From assembly GCF_017114985.1 (NCBI RefSeq), contig NZ_JABXKP010000021.1, forward strand, positions 95,343-159,342: a stretch of DNA of 64,000 nucleotides, given 5' to 3'. The translations under genes and the position numbers were made by a program. Positions 18,487-26,648 of this stretch are shown piece after piece. The notes beneath the pieces are model-generated. The model did no database searches. It saw only the letters and a program-made list of their open reading frames with translations, and was not told where the DNA came from. Each line of letters starts with the position of its first letter. Position 1 is the first letter of the stretch. This DNA comes from Nostoc sp. JL33. GTDB lineage: Bacteria; Cyanobacteriota; Cyanobacteriia; Cyanobacteriales; Nostocaceae.

Positions 18487-19197
18487 CTAGTAGCGGGATG
18501 GTGGTACTAAATTCAAGTTAGAATTCAGTGTCAGCTTCAAATCCTGTGCAGGTCTAAGGACAAAGGCATCTGCTTGTTTTTTCCGCAACAGCACACTCGC
18601 ACCCGCACCCGCAGCCCCACCGATAACAGGTTTTAAATCGTCAATTCTGCGGTTACCAGTAACTAGTGAACCTAAAAGACCAGCACCTGCACCGATAGCT
18701 GCATCAGTTAAAACCTGATTTGTGCTGGGGCCCTGTGAAACTCTTTCAGTTGTGGTGTATGTCCGAGAAGTTGCATTAATCGGCTGACGCTGACCATTGG
18801 AAAATTCTAATTCTTGAGCTACAAACCGCACGCCTTTTCCTTTGTTCTCATCTGTATCTCTTGAATAACTATTTAAGTCAACAGATTCTAGCCGTCCAAT
18901 TACTTTAGTACCAGCAGGAATTAAGACATTTCTATTTCTGTCGATAATGTCATTGGCTATTCTCAAGGTTAGAGATTTAGTTTCCCCTGGAGCAATAGTA
19001 ATTGTCTCTTTTTCGTAGGTGACAGGAAAAGCAACCCCAGAAGGAATGGTAACGTTTCCGTATTGCCCAATTCTGTTTTGCCCAATATATTGAGCATTAG
19101 CAGGAGCCAAGTTGAATAGGGGGCTAATGACGGTTGTAGTAACGGCCATTGCCATAAGTGCAGCAGTTCCAGATTTCCATTGATGTAGGCGAGTCAT
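18487..19197 (-). CDS. Secreted glycine-zipper protein
   Basis: The 236-residue protein has a signal peptide ending at about ANAQ (residue 36) that resembles that of the SLH protein (GTAALMAMAVTT). The mature part repeats the pattern of that protein's C-terminal half: VTIPSGVAFPVTYEK, VLIPAGTKVIGRLE, RFVAQELEFSNGQ, and two Gly/Ala-rich hairpins (AAIGAGAGLLGSLVTG, GGAAGAGASVLL). It therefore looks like the SLH-less paralogue of the protein at 14393-15637. The IPAGT..G motif recalls TrbI/VirB10-like outer-membrane folds, a loose analogy. Function unknown. Confidence 0.82.
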   Translation of the reverse strand: MTRLHQWKSGTAALMAMAVTTTVISPLFNLAPANAQYIGQNRIGQYGNVTIPSGVAFPVTYEKETITIAPGETKSLTLRIANDIIDRNRNVLIPAGTKVIGRLESVDLNSYSRDTDENKGKGVRFVAQELEFSNGQRQPINATSRTYTTTERVSQGPSTNQVLTDAAIGAGAGLLGSLVTGNRRIDDLKPVIGGAAGAGASVLLRKKQADAFVLRPAQDLKLTLNSNLNLVPPSRY

Positions 19198-19958
19198 AAG
19201 AGGTTGACCTTTGTTTATCTGATGTATCTAATGACGAGGATTCACTGAGATTGTTTCTGATTGTTTTTGACCTGTCTATAGGCGTATTCTGAAGGTGAAG
19301 GGATTATATGACGGGGAGCATGTATGTAGATGTAGTTCATCGGAGATATCGCTCCTGAGAATTTGTATCCTGCTAATGTGCGTCACCAAATAGGGGATGA
19401 GATACTCACACGACGCAAAATAGGTCTAATAGTTTCCGCAGTTATTTCATTGTTCACGTTCACAAGAAGAACACTGAATAGAGGCGAATGGGCTGACTGC
19501 GAACTCTTGCTTCCATTCTAGATTTATTTGCTAGGGCTTGGGAAAGATTTTTGCTTTCTTTGTCAGAATTCAGCAACGGGTTATTAACAATAAATTTTGA
19601 TGCGATCGCAGCAATTCTTGTGCTGGGTTAAAATTTATTCAATTGCGATCAACAAGTATGAAATATGGGGTATGTAGGGTTTTTCAATTGCGTGGAATAC
19701 TGGAGCCTGTTGTGTGGGCAGGTTAACAGACTTGAGTCAACTGGCGTACCGTTCGTAGGGCTTCCCGCAGGTACGAGAACCACTATAAACCTCATATTGA
19801 AGCCGGAAAATTCCCTAGTTTGACTTCTTTGACGGCTTTTAGCCTTCGTGCAAGCGTCTCGCTAGAGATGGGATTCTTGACACCTAGAGCGGTGCGGGCT
19901 GAGTCAAACAGCCTCTAACCACTTCTACCGAAGTACTCGTGCTTACTTAAGAATTCAA
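19198..19958. other. Long spacer without a recognisable gene
   Basis: About 760 bases between two minus-strand genes contain one HIP1 site and fragments of the GCTTCCCGCAGG repeat type (near 19758). No reading frame of coding quality, RNA gene or paired repeat was recognised. Confidence 0.5.
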
Positions 19959-20714
19959 TCAACGCTGCCTTTGTGTTTTATCAACCTGGCCGAATTTTTT
20001 CCGAGATATCAGGTATATTCCTAGCAAGGATAGACCCGCCAGTGTTGCAGGTTCAGGTACGGTTTTGAATTTAGCATAAATAGCTGTTGTAGTTGTAGCT
20101 CCTTCAAGAGCCTTAATACTTGTCTGGCTAACGTCTGGATTAAAGCCAGTTAGCTCCAGCGTGTATTTATTGCCTTCAAAGGTGAAACTGCGATTACTCA
20201 AATTTGTGTCTATAAATACAAAGTCTGCATTTGCTTCAGGATCTGTTGCATCGTTACGTGTATTTACTAGATGCAACTTGAAATCAAAAACTTCGCCGAT
20301 TCCATTGGGACGGCTGAAGGATAGATTGAAATTTAAAGGTACAGATTCAACGCCTGTATCTTCAAATACCGTTCCATTAAAGTAAGTTAAATCAGCGATT
20401 TTGAATACAGAGTTAATCTCAGTTGAAAATGAATTTCCATTCAAGGTAAGTTTATTTAAGTCTGTTGCTGTACACCCACTAGGAGTATTTGTACTTAGTG
20501 GACAGACATTAGGATCACCCCAAGTAAATGTGTTGCTTCCCACACCTGTATATATGGGAGCGGTATCTATACTTCCTGGAGTAGGTTTTCCCCATGTAGG
20601 ACTAGAGATACCAGAAAAATTTAGAGCATGTGCTTGACCAGAGAAACTAAATCCTGTGGTTGCACTCACAAAAAAACTAGATATAGCAGTAGTAAAAACC
20701 AAACTTAGTTTCAT
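19959..20714 (-). CDS. PEP-CTERM protein with choice-of-anchor K-like domain
   Basis: The 251-residue protein has a signal peptide (to about AHA, residue 30) and the C-terminal sorting signal VPEPATLAGLSLLGIYLISRKK: the PEP motif, a hydrophobic helix and a basic tail. In bacteria with an exosortase this signal leads to cleavage and surface attachment. The middle, with GVGSNTFTWGDP, FKIADLTYFNGT and the beta-rich LNFNLSFSRP, fits the 'choice-of-anchor K' type. No exosortase gene is in the window. It starts at ATG 20714 and stands alone. Confidence 0.88.
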   Translation of the reverse strand: MKLSLVFTTAISSFFVSATTGFSFSGQAHALNFSGISSPTWGKPTPGSIDTAPIYTGVGSNTFTWGDPNVCPLSTNTPSGCTATDLNKLTLNGNSFSTEINSVFKIADLTYFNGTVFEDTGVESVPLNFNLSFSRPNGIGEVFDFKLHLVNTRNDATDPEANADFVFIDTNLSNRSFTFEGNKYTLELTGFNPDVSQTSIKALEGATTTTAIYAKFKTVPEPATLAGLSLLGIYLISRKKFGQVDKTQRQR

Positions 20715-20995
20715 AACTTAGGTTTCAATTCTCATCCTGGAGCTTCTCTCAACTAGGTCTCCAGTCTACCAGGATAAATTTACGGAAAATACCCAATATT
20801 TATTGTATTTTTTTATAAAATATTTATATATTTATATCAATATCTTATTTAAAAATTTATATTAAATTTTACTTTATCGCCTATTAAAATATTTTATCAC
20901 CTACTTTATAATTAGTAAAATTGTTTGCGATCGCTACCTTCACTTTGTTCCTTGATTAATTGTCAAGTTGATATCAAGTTACTCTTTTTAACCCA

Positions 20996-21094
20996 GAGTT
21001 TCCTGAACAAGGAACAGCCCAAGGAGGTGTAGTAAGTCCACTACTAGCTAATATCGCGTTAAATGGCATCGAAACTATCATTGAAGAAGAATAC
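20996..21094 (+). pseudogene. Fragment of a group II intron-type reverse transcriptase
   Basis: The plus-strand frame reads EQGTAQGGVVSPLLANIAL followed by NGIETIIEEEY, matching the catalytic-region signature of LtrA-type reverse transcriptases (GTPQGGxxSPLLANIxL). Only about 33 codons are left, without the YADD box, and the frame runs into GAATTCA repeats. It is a relic of a retroelement. Confidence 0.72.
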
Positions 21095-21480
21095 AGAATA
21101 CAGAATTCAGAATTCAGAATCAATCAATGGGGGATTCAGACCCGCCACTGATTGTTCGCGCTTGCGTCTCGTAGAGAAGACCACCAAATTTTTAATTTGG
21201 TGGGGGTCTTAAACCCAGTTATTCAGACGCTACGCACAGTCGCTCTAAGCGTTCGCGTAGCGTCTCCAAGAGTTGCCATGCCGTAGGCTTTACGCTACGC
21301 TATCCGCTTTTTCGGTCAGAATACCTTTCCTGTATTCTGACGACTGACGCATGTATTCTGTTCGATAAATATAAGTCTGGAGGTTTAGCAAAACTGGCTT
21401 CAGGGGCTGGTTACGCTGTTGAAATTCGCTTTGGCTAAACCTTAGCTATCCGCTAACAGCACTCAGTACTGTTGATGATA
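21095..21480. repeat. Repeat-rich spacer next to the RT fragment
   Basis: The spacer holds AGAATACAGAATTCA-type tandem units (21090-21120), a hairpin CCACCAAATT/AATTTGGTGG (21182-21208), and several TACGC/GCGTAGCG repeats (21220-21305). A short plus-strand frame ending GYAVEIRFG-stop (to 21439) may be another gene remnant; I cannot name it. Confidence 0.6.
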
Positions 21481-21486
21481 GTCCGA

Positions 21487-23490
21487 TTAATTCAACGGCT
21501 CCATAATAGCTCTTAAACCTTTGCTAGAGAGTGCTTTGAGCATTTCTTTAGCGTTATATTCGCTGCTAAATACTCCTGCTTGCATAACTCTTTGACCTTG
21601 CCAGACTGTGGGAAACGCACCAGGAGCAAGGAATCGCACTAAATCTTGATCCCTATTAGTCAAGAGTGGAACTACTACCCGATAACGTACACCGATGTGT
21701 GTCGCAGAGTTCCCGCCATAGGGCATACTTGCAGAACTTACAGGTACTGGTAGTTTTCGCATATTGCGAGTATTGCTAATCGGGATATTGTTATCAGGAA
21801 CTGGCAAAAGTGCTTCAGCATTTGAGGGAGCAGCTTCTAGTATTGGTAATGGCTGCTGTGTTTGCTCCTTCATGGTTGGGACTGGTGCTTGTGCAACTGA
21901 ATTGGATGGGTACCCAGGAGCAGTAAACTCAATCGGATTGGGATCTAGCCGTACATAATTCAACTGTGGTATATCAGGCGGCTCTGCTGGACTGGGATTT
22001 GCAACTCTTGAAGTGTTAGTTAGTATTTGTCTACCTGACAAGCTGCTAGGAGTAGGAAATCTAGCAGCTTTATAAGTGGGTGGCTGTTGATTGGATATGG
22101 GTGCCGAAAGTCGTATATTAGCAGGCAACAATGGCAGTTGACTGTTTAATTGTCGAGTAACACGATTATTTGGTGAAATGGTGTTGCTGGGTAATGGCCC
22201 TGTTTGCCGATTGGTAGTTTCAGGGATTTCCGGAGCCGAGAAGGTGATTTCCCCAGTTGGTGGTATTTCTCGCAACACCTTGTTGGGGACAGGGGCGGGT
22301 TGAGAAGTTGGGGCTGCTAGTGCTGTTGTAGCGTTAATATCTACCTTGCCAGTAATGCGATCGCTCACCAGGTTATTACCAGGAGCAGACATTACCTGTT
22401 TAGCAGCGCTGGCGTTAATGTCGTAGCGACCATTATTTTGAAATTGATTACCCCCAGGTTCGGATGCACTACCCAAATCTGGCATTGCTTGAGCGATCGC
22501 AACTAAACCATCTTCTTTATTATTTTGAATAGAATTATTCCGCAAAATCGGGCGGGCATTTGCTTGCACCACAATTCCAGTTCTATTGTTCTGAATTTGA
22601 TTGCCGATGATTACAGGAGCGGCATTTTGGGCAATATTGATCCCAAAACCCGTTTGGTGAAAGACATTTTCCTTCACTTGCGGACTGGAGTTACCGGCAA
22701 TTGTGATCCCATTGGCTCCATTGCGATCGAAGTAATTCTTGCTAATAGTCGGTGCAGCATTACCACTGACAGAAATGCCATCTTGGGTACTACCAGTAAA
22801 TGTATTTCCCACGACTACCGGATTGCTAGATTCAATCCATAAACCATAACCACGGGGGTTCGAGTTCGTCACTGTCACCCCAGTGAGCAAGGCTTGGTTT
22901 GCTCCAACAATTGTGACGTTTTGACCGGCAAAACTCCGACTCAGGTAATCACCACCTCCCTGAATGATAATCTCCTTACCTTGATTGCTAGGGTTGCCTT
23001 GAATTGAAATACCCGGTTTCAGCATTAAGGGAAATATCTCTCCTGTTTCGGCGCTATAAGTGCCCGTGGAGAGCATAATTACAGTATTAGTATTAGCTAA
23101 TCGCAACGCTTGAGTAATCGTTTTCACAGGAGCGGATTCGCTGCCATTGCCTGCCTTGCCATCTCCAACACTAGGGTTGACAAACAGCACGTTAACCTGA
23201 GAATTTGTTTTTTCACCCAGAGGCGCTGAATCTGGTGGCAATGGAATCTGAGCGATGCCTTCTCTACGTTCGCGCAGCGTGTCGCAGACAGAGGCTTCTC
23301 TTTCAGAGAGCTTCGCTAACGCGCTACCCATGCTTGTACCCAGGAACGCCATACTTGCCGCTCCCATGCCTACGGTAAGTGATAATACTGAAAAGCGAAA
23401 AAATAAAAGCCTTGCTGATTCCAGAAACTTCAGTTTTGCAAGCAGAACATCTACTCTACGGTACTTAGGAAACACACAATGGGGAATCAT
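21487..23490 (-). CDS. DUF1565 parallel beta-helix protein with SPOR-like C-terminus
   Basis: An exported protein of about 667 residues. The DUF1565 entry is at residues 105-135 (LFVNPSVGDGKAGNG...PVKTITQAL), followed by beta-helix rungs (GNTFTGSTQDGISVSGNAAPTI and similar) to about 330. A long Pro/Asn-rich region follows, and the last 35 residues (VMQAGVFSSEYNAKEMLKALSSKG) resemble a SPOR peptidoglycan-binding fold. A 20-residue insert lies directly after the ALA of the signal peptide; without it the text would read SALA-QIPLPP. The ATG at 23490 is preferred to the GTG at 23499. Confidence 0.85.
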   Translation of the reverse strand: MIPHCVFPKYRRVDVLLAKLKFLESARLLFFRFSVLSLTVGMGAASMAFLGTSMGSALAKLSEREASVCDTLRERREGIAQIPLPPDSAPLGEKTNSQVNVLFVNPSVGDGKAGNGSESAPVKTITQALRLANTNTVIMLSTGTYSAETGEIFPLMLKPGISIQGNPSNQGKEIIIQGGGDYLSRSFAGQNVTIVGANQALLTGVTVTNSNPRGYGLWIESSNPVVVGNTFTGSTQDGISVSGNAAPTISKNYFDRNGANGITIAGNSSPQVKENVFHQTGFGINIAQNAAPVIIGNQIQNNRTGIVVQANARPILRNNSIQNNKEDGLVAIAQAMPDLGSASEPGGNQFQNNGRYDINASAAKQVMSAPGNNLVSDRITGKVDINATTALAAPTSQPAPVPNKVLREIPPTGEITFSAPEIPETTNRQTGPLPSNTISPNNRVTRQLNSQLPLLPANIRLSAPISNQQPPTYKAARFPTPSSLSGRQILTNTSRVANPSPAEPPDIPQLNYVRLDPNPIEFTAPGYPSNSVAQAPVPTMKEQTQQPLPILEAAPSNAEALLPVPDNNIPISNTRNMRKLPVPVSSASMPYGGNSATHIGVRYRVVVPLLTNRDQDLVRFLAPGAFPTVWQGQRVMQAGVFSSEYNAKEMLKALSSKGLRAIMEPLN

Positions 23491-23710
23491 ATTTAACACA
23501 ACTCCTTAAAAGTAACAATAAATTCTTATACTCTTAGAAAGTATTATGTCGATAATATTACTCACATATTCACGGATTGGCGATATTTAATACAGAGTAA
23601 TAAATGATTTTGTGTCTGTTCAACAATACCTTGTCCTAAAGGACACGCTACGCGAACGCCATATACCCCCACTCTTTTAGAGTGAGGCTATATGGCGAAT
23701 CCTTGAATTA

Positions 23711-23769
23711 GGGACTGACAAATAAAAAAATACCCCACAAGTAGTAGTAATTTATTTGTTAGAAATCCC
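23711..23769. mobile_element. Small MITE-like element, family 2, copy A (59 bp)
   Basis: It starts GGGACTGACAAATAAA and ends TTTATTTGTTAGAAATCCC, imperfect inverted ends. TTA lies on both sides. It has the same ends as the elements at 23797-23923 and 42575-42710 but without the long hairpin. Confidence 0.75.
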
Positions 23770-23796
23770 TTATGTCAATAGATATCTTTGAAGCAA

Positions 23797-23923
23797 GGGG
23801 CTGACAAATAAAAAAATATCCAATTATTTATTGTGGGGTGGGCCGAAAAGCCCGCCCTTGGTTACTGGGCGGGCTTTTCGGCCCACCCCACAAGTAGTAG
23901 TAATTTATTTCTTGGAAGTCCCC
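23797..23923. mobile_element. MITE-like element, family 2, copy B, with perfect 25-bp hairpin
   Basis: The ends are GGGGCTGACAAATAAA and TTTATTTCTTGGAAGTCCC. The centre is a perfect inverted repeat: 25 bases at 23833-23857 (starting GTGGGGTGGGCCGAAAAG) pair with 23867-23891 across a 9-base loop. The frame that crosses it is not a gene. Confidence 0.82.
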
Positions 23924-24331
23924 AATCAAAATCCATAATCTCAACCGGATCGCCAATCTACTCTCACGCAAAGCTGATTCAAACGCGCTATGCCCAGATT
24001 AGCCGAGATGGACACCGCTTCAGGAAGCAATCAACGAGGTTGAGGATCGGGAAACACAACTCTCTGATGATGTGTATCCGCTCTTCCCAGTCCTTTGTAA
24101 GCTTGTCTTTTACCCTAAAATACTTGACTAATCTTAGTGCAAAACTGTAGCCTCAAACTACCCCGATCACTGCCTATAGGAACATGGGATAATTTACCGT
24201 AACCCTCACTACTACCTTGTTGTGCGTATATTTAGTAAAAATTGAGTAAAAAAAAGCAAATTCATTAACTTATGCTTACTAGGACATATGATAATTCACA
24301 TTTGGATGAAAGCACTAACGGGGTTGTTGTA

Positions 24332-25387
24332 ATGGTCGAGCCATACAGCCAAAAAGAGCAAATACAGCAGGTTGTCTACCGGATTTTAGATGCCAATTTA
24401 GACCGCGCTCGTGAGGGCTTGCGAATTATTGAGGAATGGTGTCGGTTTGGATTGAATAATGCTCAGTTGGCTCTTGAATGCAAGCGCCTGCGACAAGAGG
24501 TAGGCAAGTGGCATACCTCGGAATTGCGGGCGGCGCGAGATACACCAGGCGATCCTGGGACTGATTTAACTCATCCTCAAGAAGAAGAACGATCTAGTAT
24601 CAAATCGGTGTTGCAAGCTAACTTTTGCCGCACAGAAGAAGCATTGCGGGTACTGGAAGAATACGGCAAGCTTTACCACCCAACTATGGCTAAAGCTTGT
24701 AAGCAGATGCGCTATCAGGTTTATACCCTAGAAAGTAGTTTAATGGGTCATCAGCGCCATCAATTGTTGTGGCGATCGCGTCTGTATCTTGTTACTTCCC
24801 CTAGTGAAACTTTATTGAGCACTGTGGAAGCTGCTCTCAAAGGGGGATTAACGCTCCTACAGTACCGCGACAAAACCGCCGATGATTCTTTGCGTTTGGA
24901 ACAAGCTAGAAAATTACGGCAGTTATGCCATATCTACGGCACTTTGTTCATCGTTAACGATCGCGTCGATCTAGCTTTAGCTGTCGATGCAGATGGGGTG
25001 CATCTGGGACAACAAGATATGCCTATTGCGATTGCTCGACAATTACTGGGTTCCCAGCGTTTGATAGGTCTTTCTACCACAAATAAAGACGAAATGCAAG
25101 CAGCAATTGCTGAAGGTGTAGATTACATTGGGGTGGGGCCAGTTTATGAAACTCCCACGAAAGTAGGTAAGGCAGCAGCAGGTTTAGAATATGTCAGCTA
25201 TGCTGCCAAAAATTGCTCAATTCCCTGGTTTGCCATTGGGGGAATAGATGCCAATAATATCAATGATGTCATTGATGCGGGAGCCGAACGTGTAGCGGTG
25301 GTGCGATCGCTCATCCAAGCCGAACAGCCTACTCTGGTGACGCAATATTTCCTCTCTCAACTCAATCGCATTAAACCAGAACTTTAA
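24332..25387 (+). CDS. thiE: Thiamine phosphate synthase with N-terminal extension
   Basis: The enzyme joins HMP-pyrophosphate and thiazole phosphate to thiamine phosphate. The C-terminal 200 residues are the ThiE TIM barrel: RLYLVTSP, LLQYRDKTADD, IVNDRVDLALAVDADGVHLGQQD, IGVGPVYETPTK and AIGGI are all intact. The N-terminal 140 residues (ILDANLDRAREGLRIIEEWCRF...QANFCRTEEALRVLEEY) are an all-helical extension common in cyanobacterial ThiE. The ATG at 24332 (MVEPYSQKEQIQQ) fits the family better than the one at 24272. thiS follows 73 bp later. No TPP riboswitch was seen upstream. Confidence 0.96.
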   Translation: MVEPYSQKEQIQQVVYRILDANLDRAREGLRIIEEWCRFGLNNAQLALECKRLRQEVGKWHTSELRAARDTPGDPGTDLTHPQEEERSSIKSVLQANFCRTEEALRVLEEYGKLYHPTMAKACKQMRYQVYTLESSLMGHQRHQLLWRSRLYLVTSPSETLLSTVEAALKGGLTLLQYRDKTADDSLRLEQARKLRQLCHIYGTLFIVNDRVDLALAVDADGVHLGQQDMPIAIARQLLGSQRLIGLSTTNKDEMQAAIAEGVDYIGVGPVYETPTKVGKAAAGLEYVSYAAKNCSIPWFAIGGIDANNINDVIDAGAERVAVVRSLIQAEQPTLVTQYFLSQLNRIKPEL

Positions 25388-25447
25388 AAGAGTCATTTGT
25401 CATTTGTCATTTGTCCAAAATAAATAACCAATCCCCAATGCCCAATT
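25388..25447. repeat. Heptanucleotide tracts between thiE and thiS
   Basis: Three GTCATTT units (25392-25415) are followed by CCAATCC/CCAATGC units (25430-25446). They fill the thiE-thiS gap. Confidence 0.8.
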
Positions 25448-25460
25448 TCCCAGATAGCTT

Positions 25461-25673
25461 ATGTCTAATGAGATTACGGTTCAGGTAAATGGGGAAACCC
25501 ATAGTTGCTCATCTGAAACTTATTTACCCGACTTCCTCCAACAATTGGGTTTTAACCCCCGCTTAGTGGCTGTAGAGTATAACGGTGAAATTTTACACCG
25601 CCAGTTTTGGCCGCAAACAAAAGTGCAGCCAGGCGATCGCTTAGAAGTGGTAACTATTGTCGGTGGTGGTTAG
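25461..25673 (+). CDS. thiS: Sulfur carrier protein ThiS
   Basis: A 70-residue ubiquitin-like protein with the C-terminal Gly-Gly needed for adenylation and thiocarboxylate formation (VTIVGGG). It donates sulfur to the thiazole synthase ThiG. The core VQVNGETHSC, LPDFLQQLG, VAVEYNGEI and QPGDRLEVV is typical. It follows thiE, and its partner ThiOG is encoded about 35 kb away in the same window. Its stop codon overlaps the stop of the convergent beta-lactamase-like gene by three bases. Confidence 0.96.
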   Translation: MSNEITVQVNGETHSCSSETYLPDFLQQLGFNPRLVAVEYNGEILHRQFWPQTKVQPGDRLEVVTIVGGG

Positions 25674-26587
25674 TTAATTTGAGCCAGCAAGCCCAAATCC
25701 TTGAGGCTGCGTCGTGTAATCTCGATGCGGGCGGGTGCATCTTCTGGTTTATACATATCAAGGGTTGTTGCGAAAAAGTAGACGTTTTTGTTTTGCTCTA
25801 AATAACCCACAAACCAACCAACTTCTGGTTTGGTACTCGTTAACCATCCTGTCTTTCCACGCAATGTGTAGTCTGGAGTTTGTTCACGTACCATAATATC
25901 TTTAACAAGATTTATAGTCCGTTGCGAGAAAGGCAAATCGCCTTGATACAATCGCTGCAAAAACTTAATTTGCTCTTTGGGTGTAATTTGCAATGGCTGC
26001 TGTAGCCAAAAATGATCAATGTCTGCGGCGGTGCCAATTTGACGGTTCCCGTAACCTACTTTATTAATAAATTGCTGCATCCGTTCATATCCAGCCCTAC
26101 GTGCTAATACTTGATAAAACCAAACAGTTGAATCCTTAAAAGCTTGACGCAAATTCGTATCATGATTCCAGGCATCAATGTCTCGGTGAATTCCATCCCA
26201 AGTGAGAACCGCCACATCATCAGGGATTACGTTTGTTTCTAAAGCTACCAGGGCGTTAAAAATTTTGAATGTCGAAGCTGGAGCGATCCTAGTTGCATTA
26301 CGTTGAGGATTGTGTTCATAGATGCGGTTGTTTTTTGAGTCGTAAATCAAGATAGAGCCTTCACGCCCGAATTCTTGAAAGTGTCGCCCCAAATTTGGCG
26401 CTTTAGCAGCGAGCATTGTTGGATGTTCAGATGAGGTTGAAGCAGGTTGAGCCAGAACATACATTGCCTCAAAGGTAATCACACTCAATACAGCAAGACA
26501 TCCAATCACTGTAAACACAAGAGATTGCGTTCGGCGTTTTGCGTAACCCCGAAGGGATTGCCACATGCGAAACAAGATATTTTTCAT
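25670..26587 (-). CDS. Class D beta-lactamase-like serine hydrolase
   Basis: The protein has an N-terminal signal anchor (about residues 22-44) and a penicillin-recognising domain with all class D motifs: STFK (Ser105/Lys108), S-x-V in DSTVWF, YGN, and KTG in RGKTGW, followed by WFVGYLE. It is expected to act in the periplasm on beta-lactams or as a related serine acyl-enzyme; substrate range cannot be read. The frame opens at a TTG at 26608, but the ATG at 26587 (MKNILFRMWQSL) is the better start. Its end overlaps the end of thiS (convergent). Confidence 0.9.
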   Translation of the reverse strand: MKNILFRMWQSLRGYAKRRTQSLVFTVIGCLAVLSVITFEAMYVLAQPASTSSEHPTMLAAKAPNLGRHFQEFGREGSILIYDSKNNRIYEHNPQRNATRIAPASTFKIFNALVALETNVIPDDVAVLTWDGIHRDIDAWNHDTNLRQAFKDSTVWFYQVLARRAGYERMQQFINKVGYGNRQIGTAADIDHFWLQQPLQITPKEQIKFLQRLYQGDLPFSQRTINLVKDIMVREQTPDYTLRGKTGWLTSTKPEVGWFVGYLEQNKNVYFFATTLDMYKPEDAPARIEITRRSLKDLGLLAQIN

Positions 26588-26648
26588 AAACCAGATTCTA
26601 TACCGCAATCTTGCTCATTTGCGGAGCTATTTGTTAGATGGCATCATC

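Noticed and set aside
23833..24150. 105-codon plus-strand frame
   Set aside because: Its first third is the perfect hairpin of a MITE-like element, the rest has no family likeness.
24160..24331. TPP riboswitch upstream of thiE
   Set aside because: I looked for the CTGAGA and ACCTGATCTGGATAAT-like boxes and found neither.
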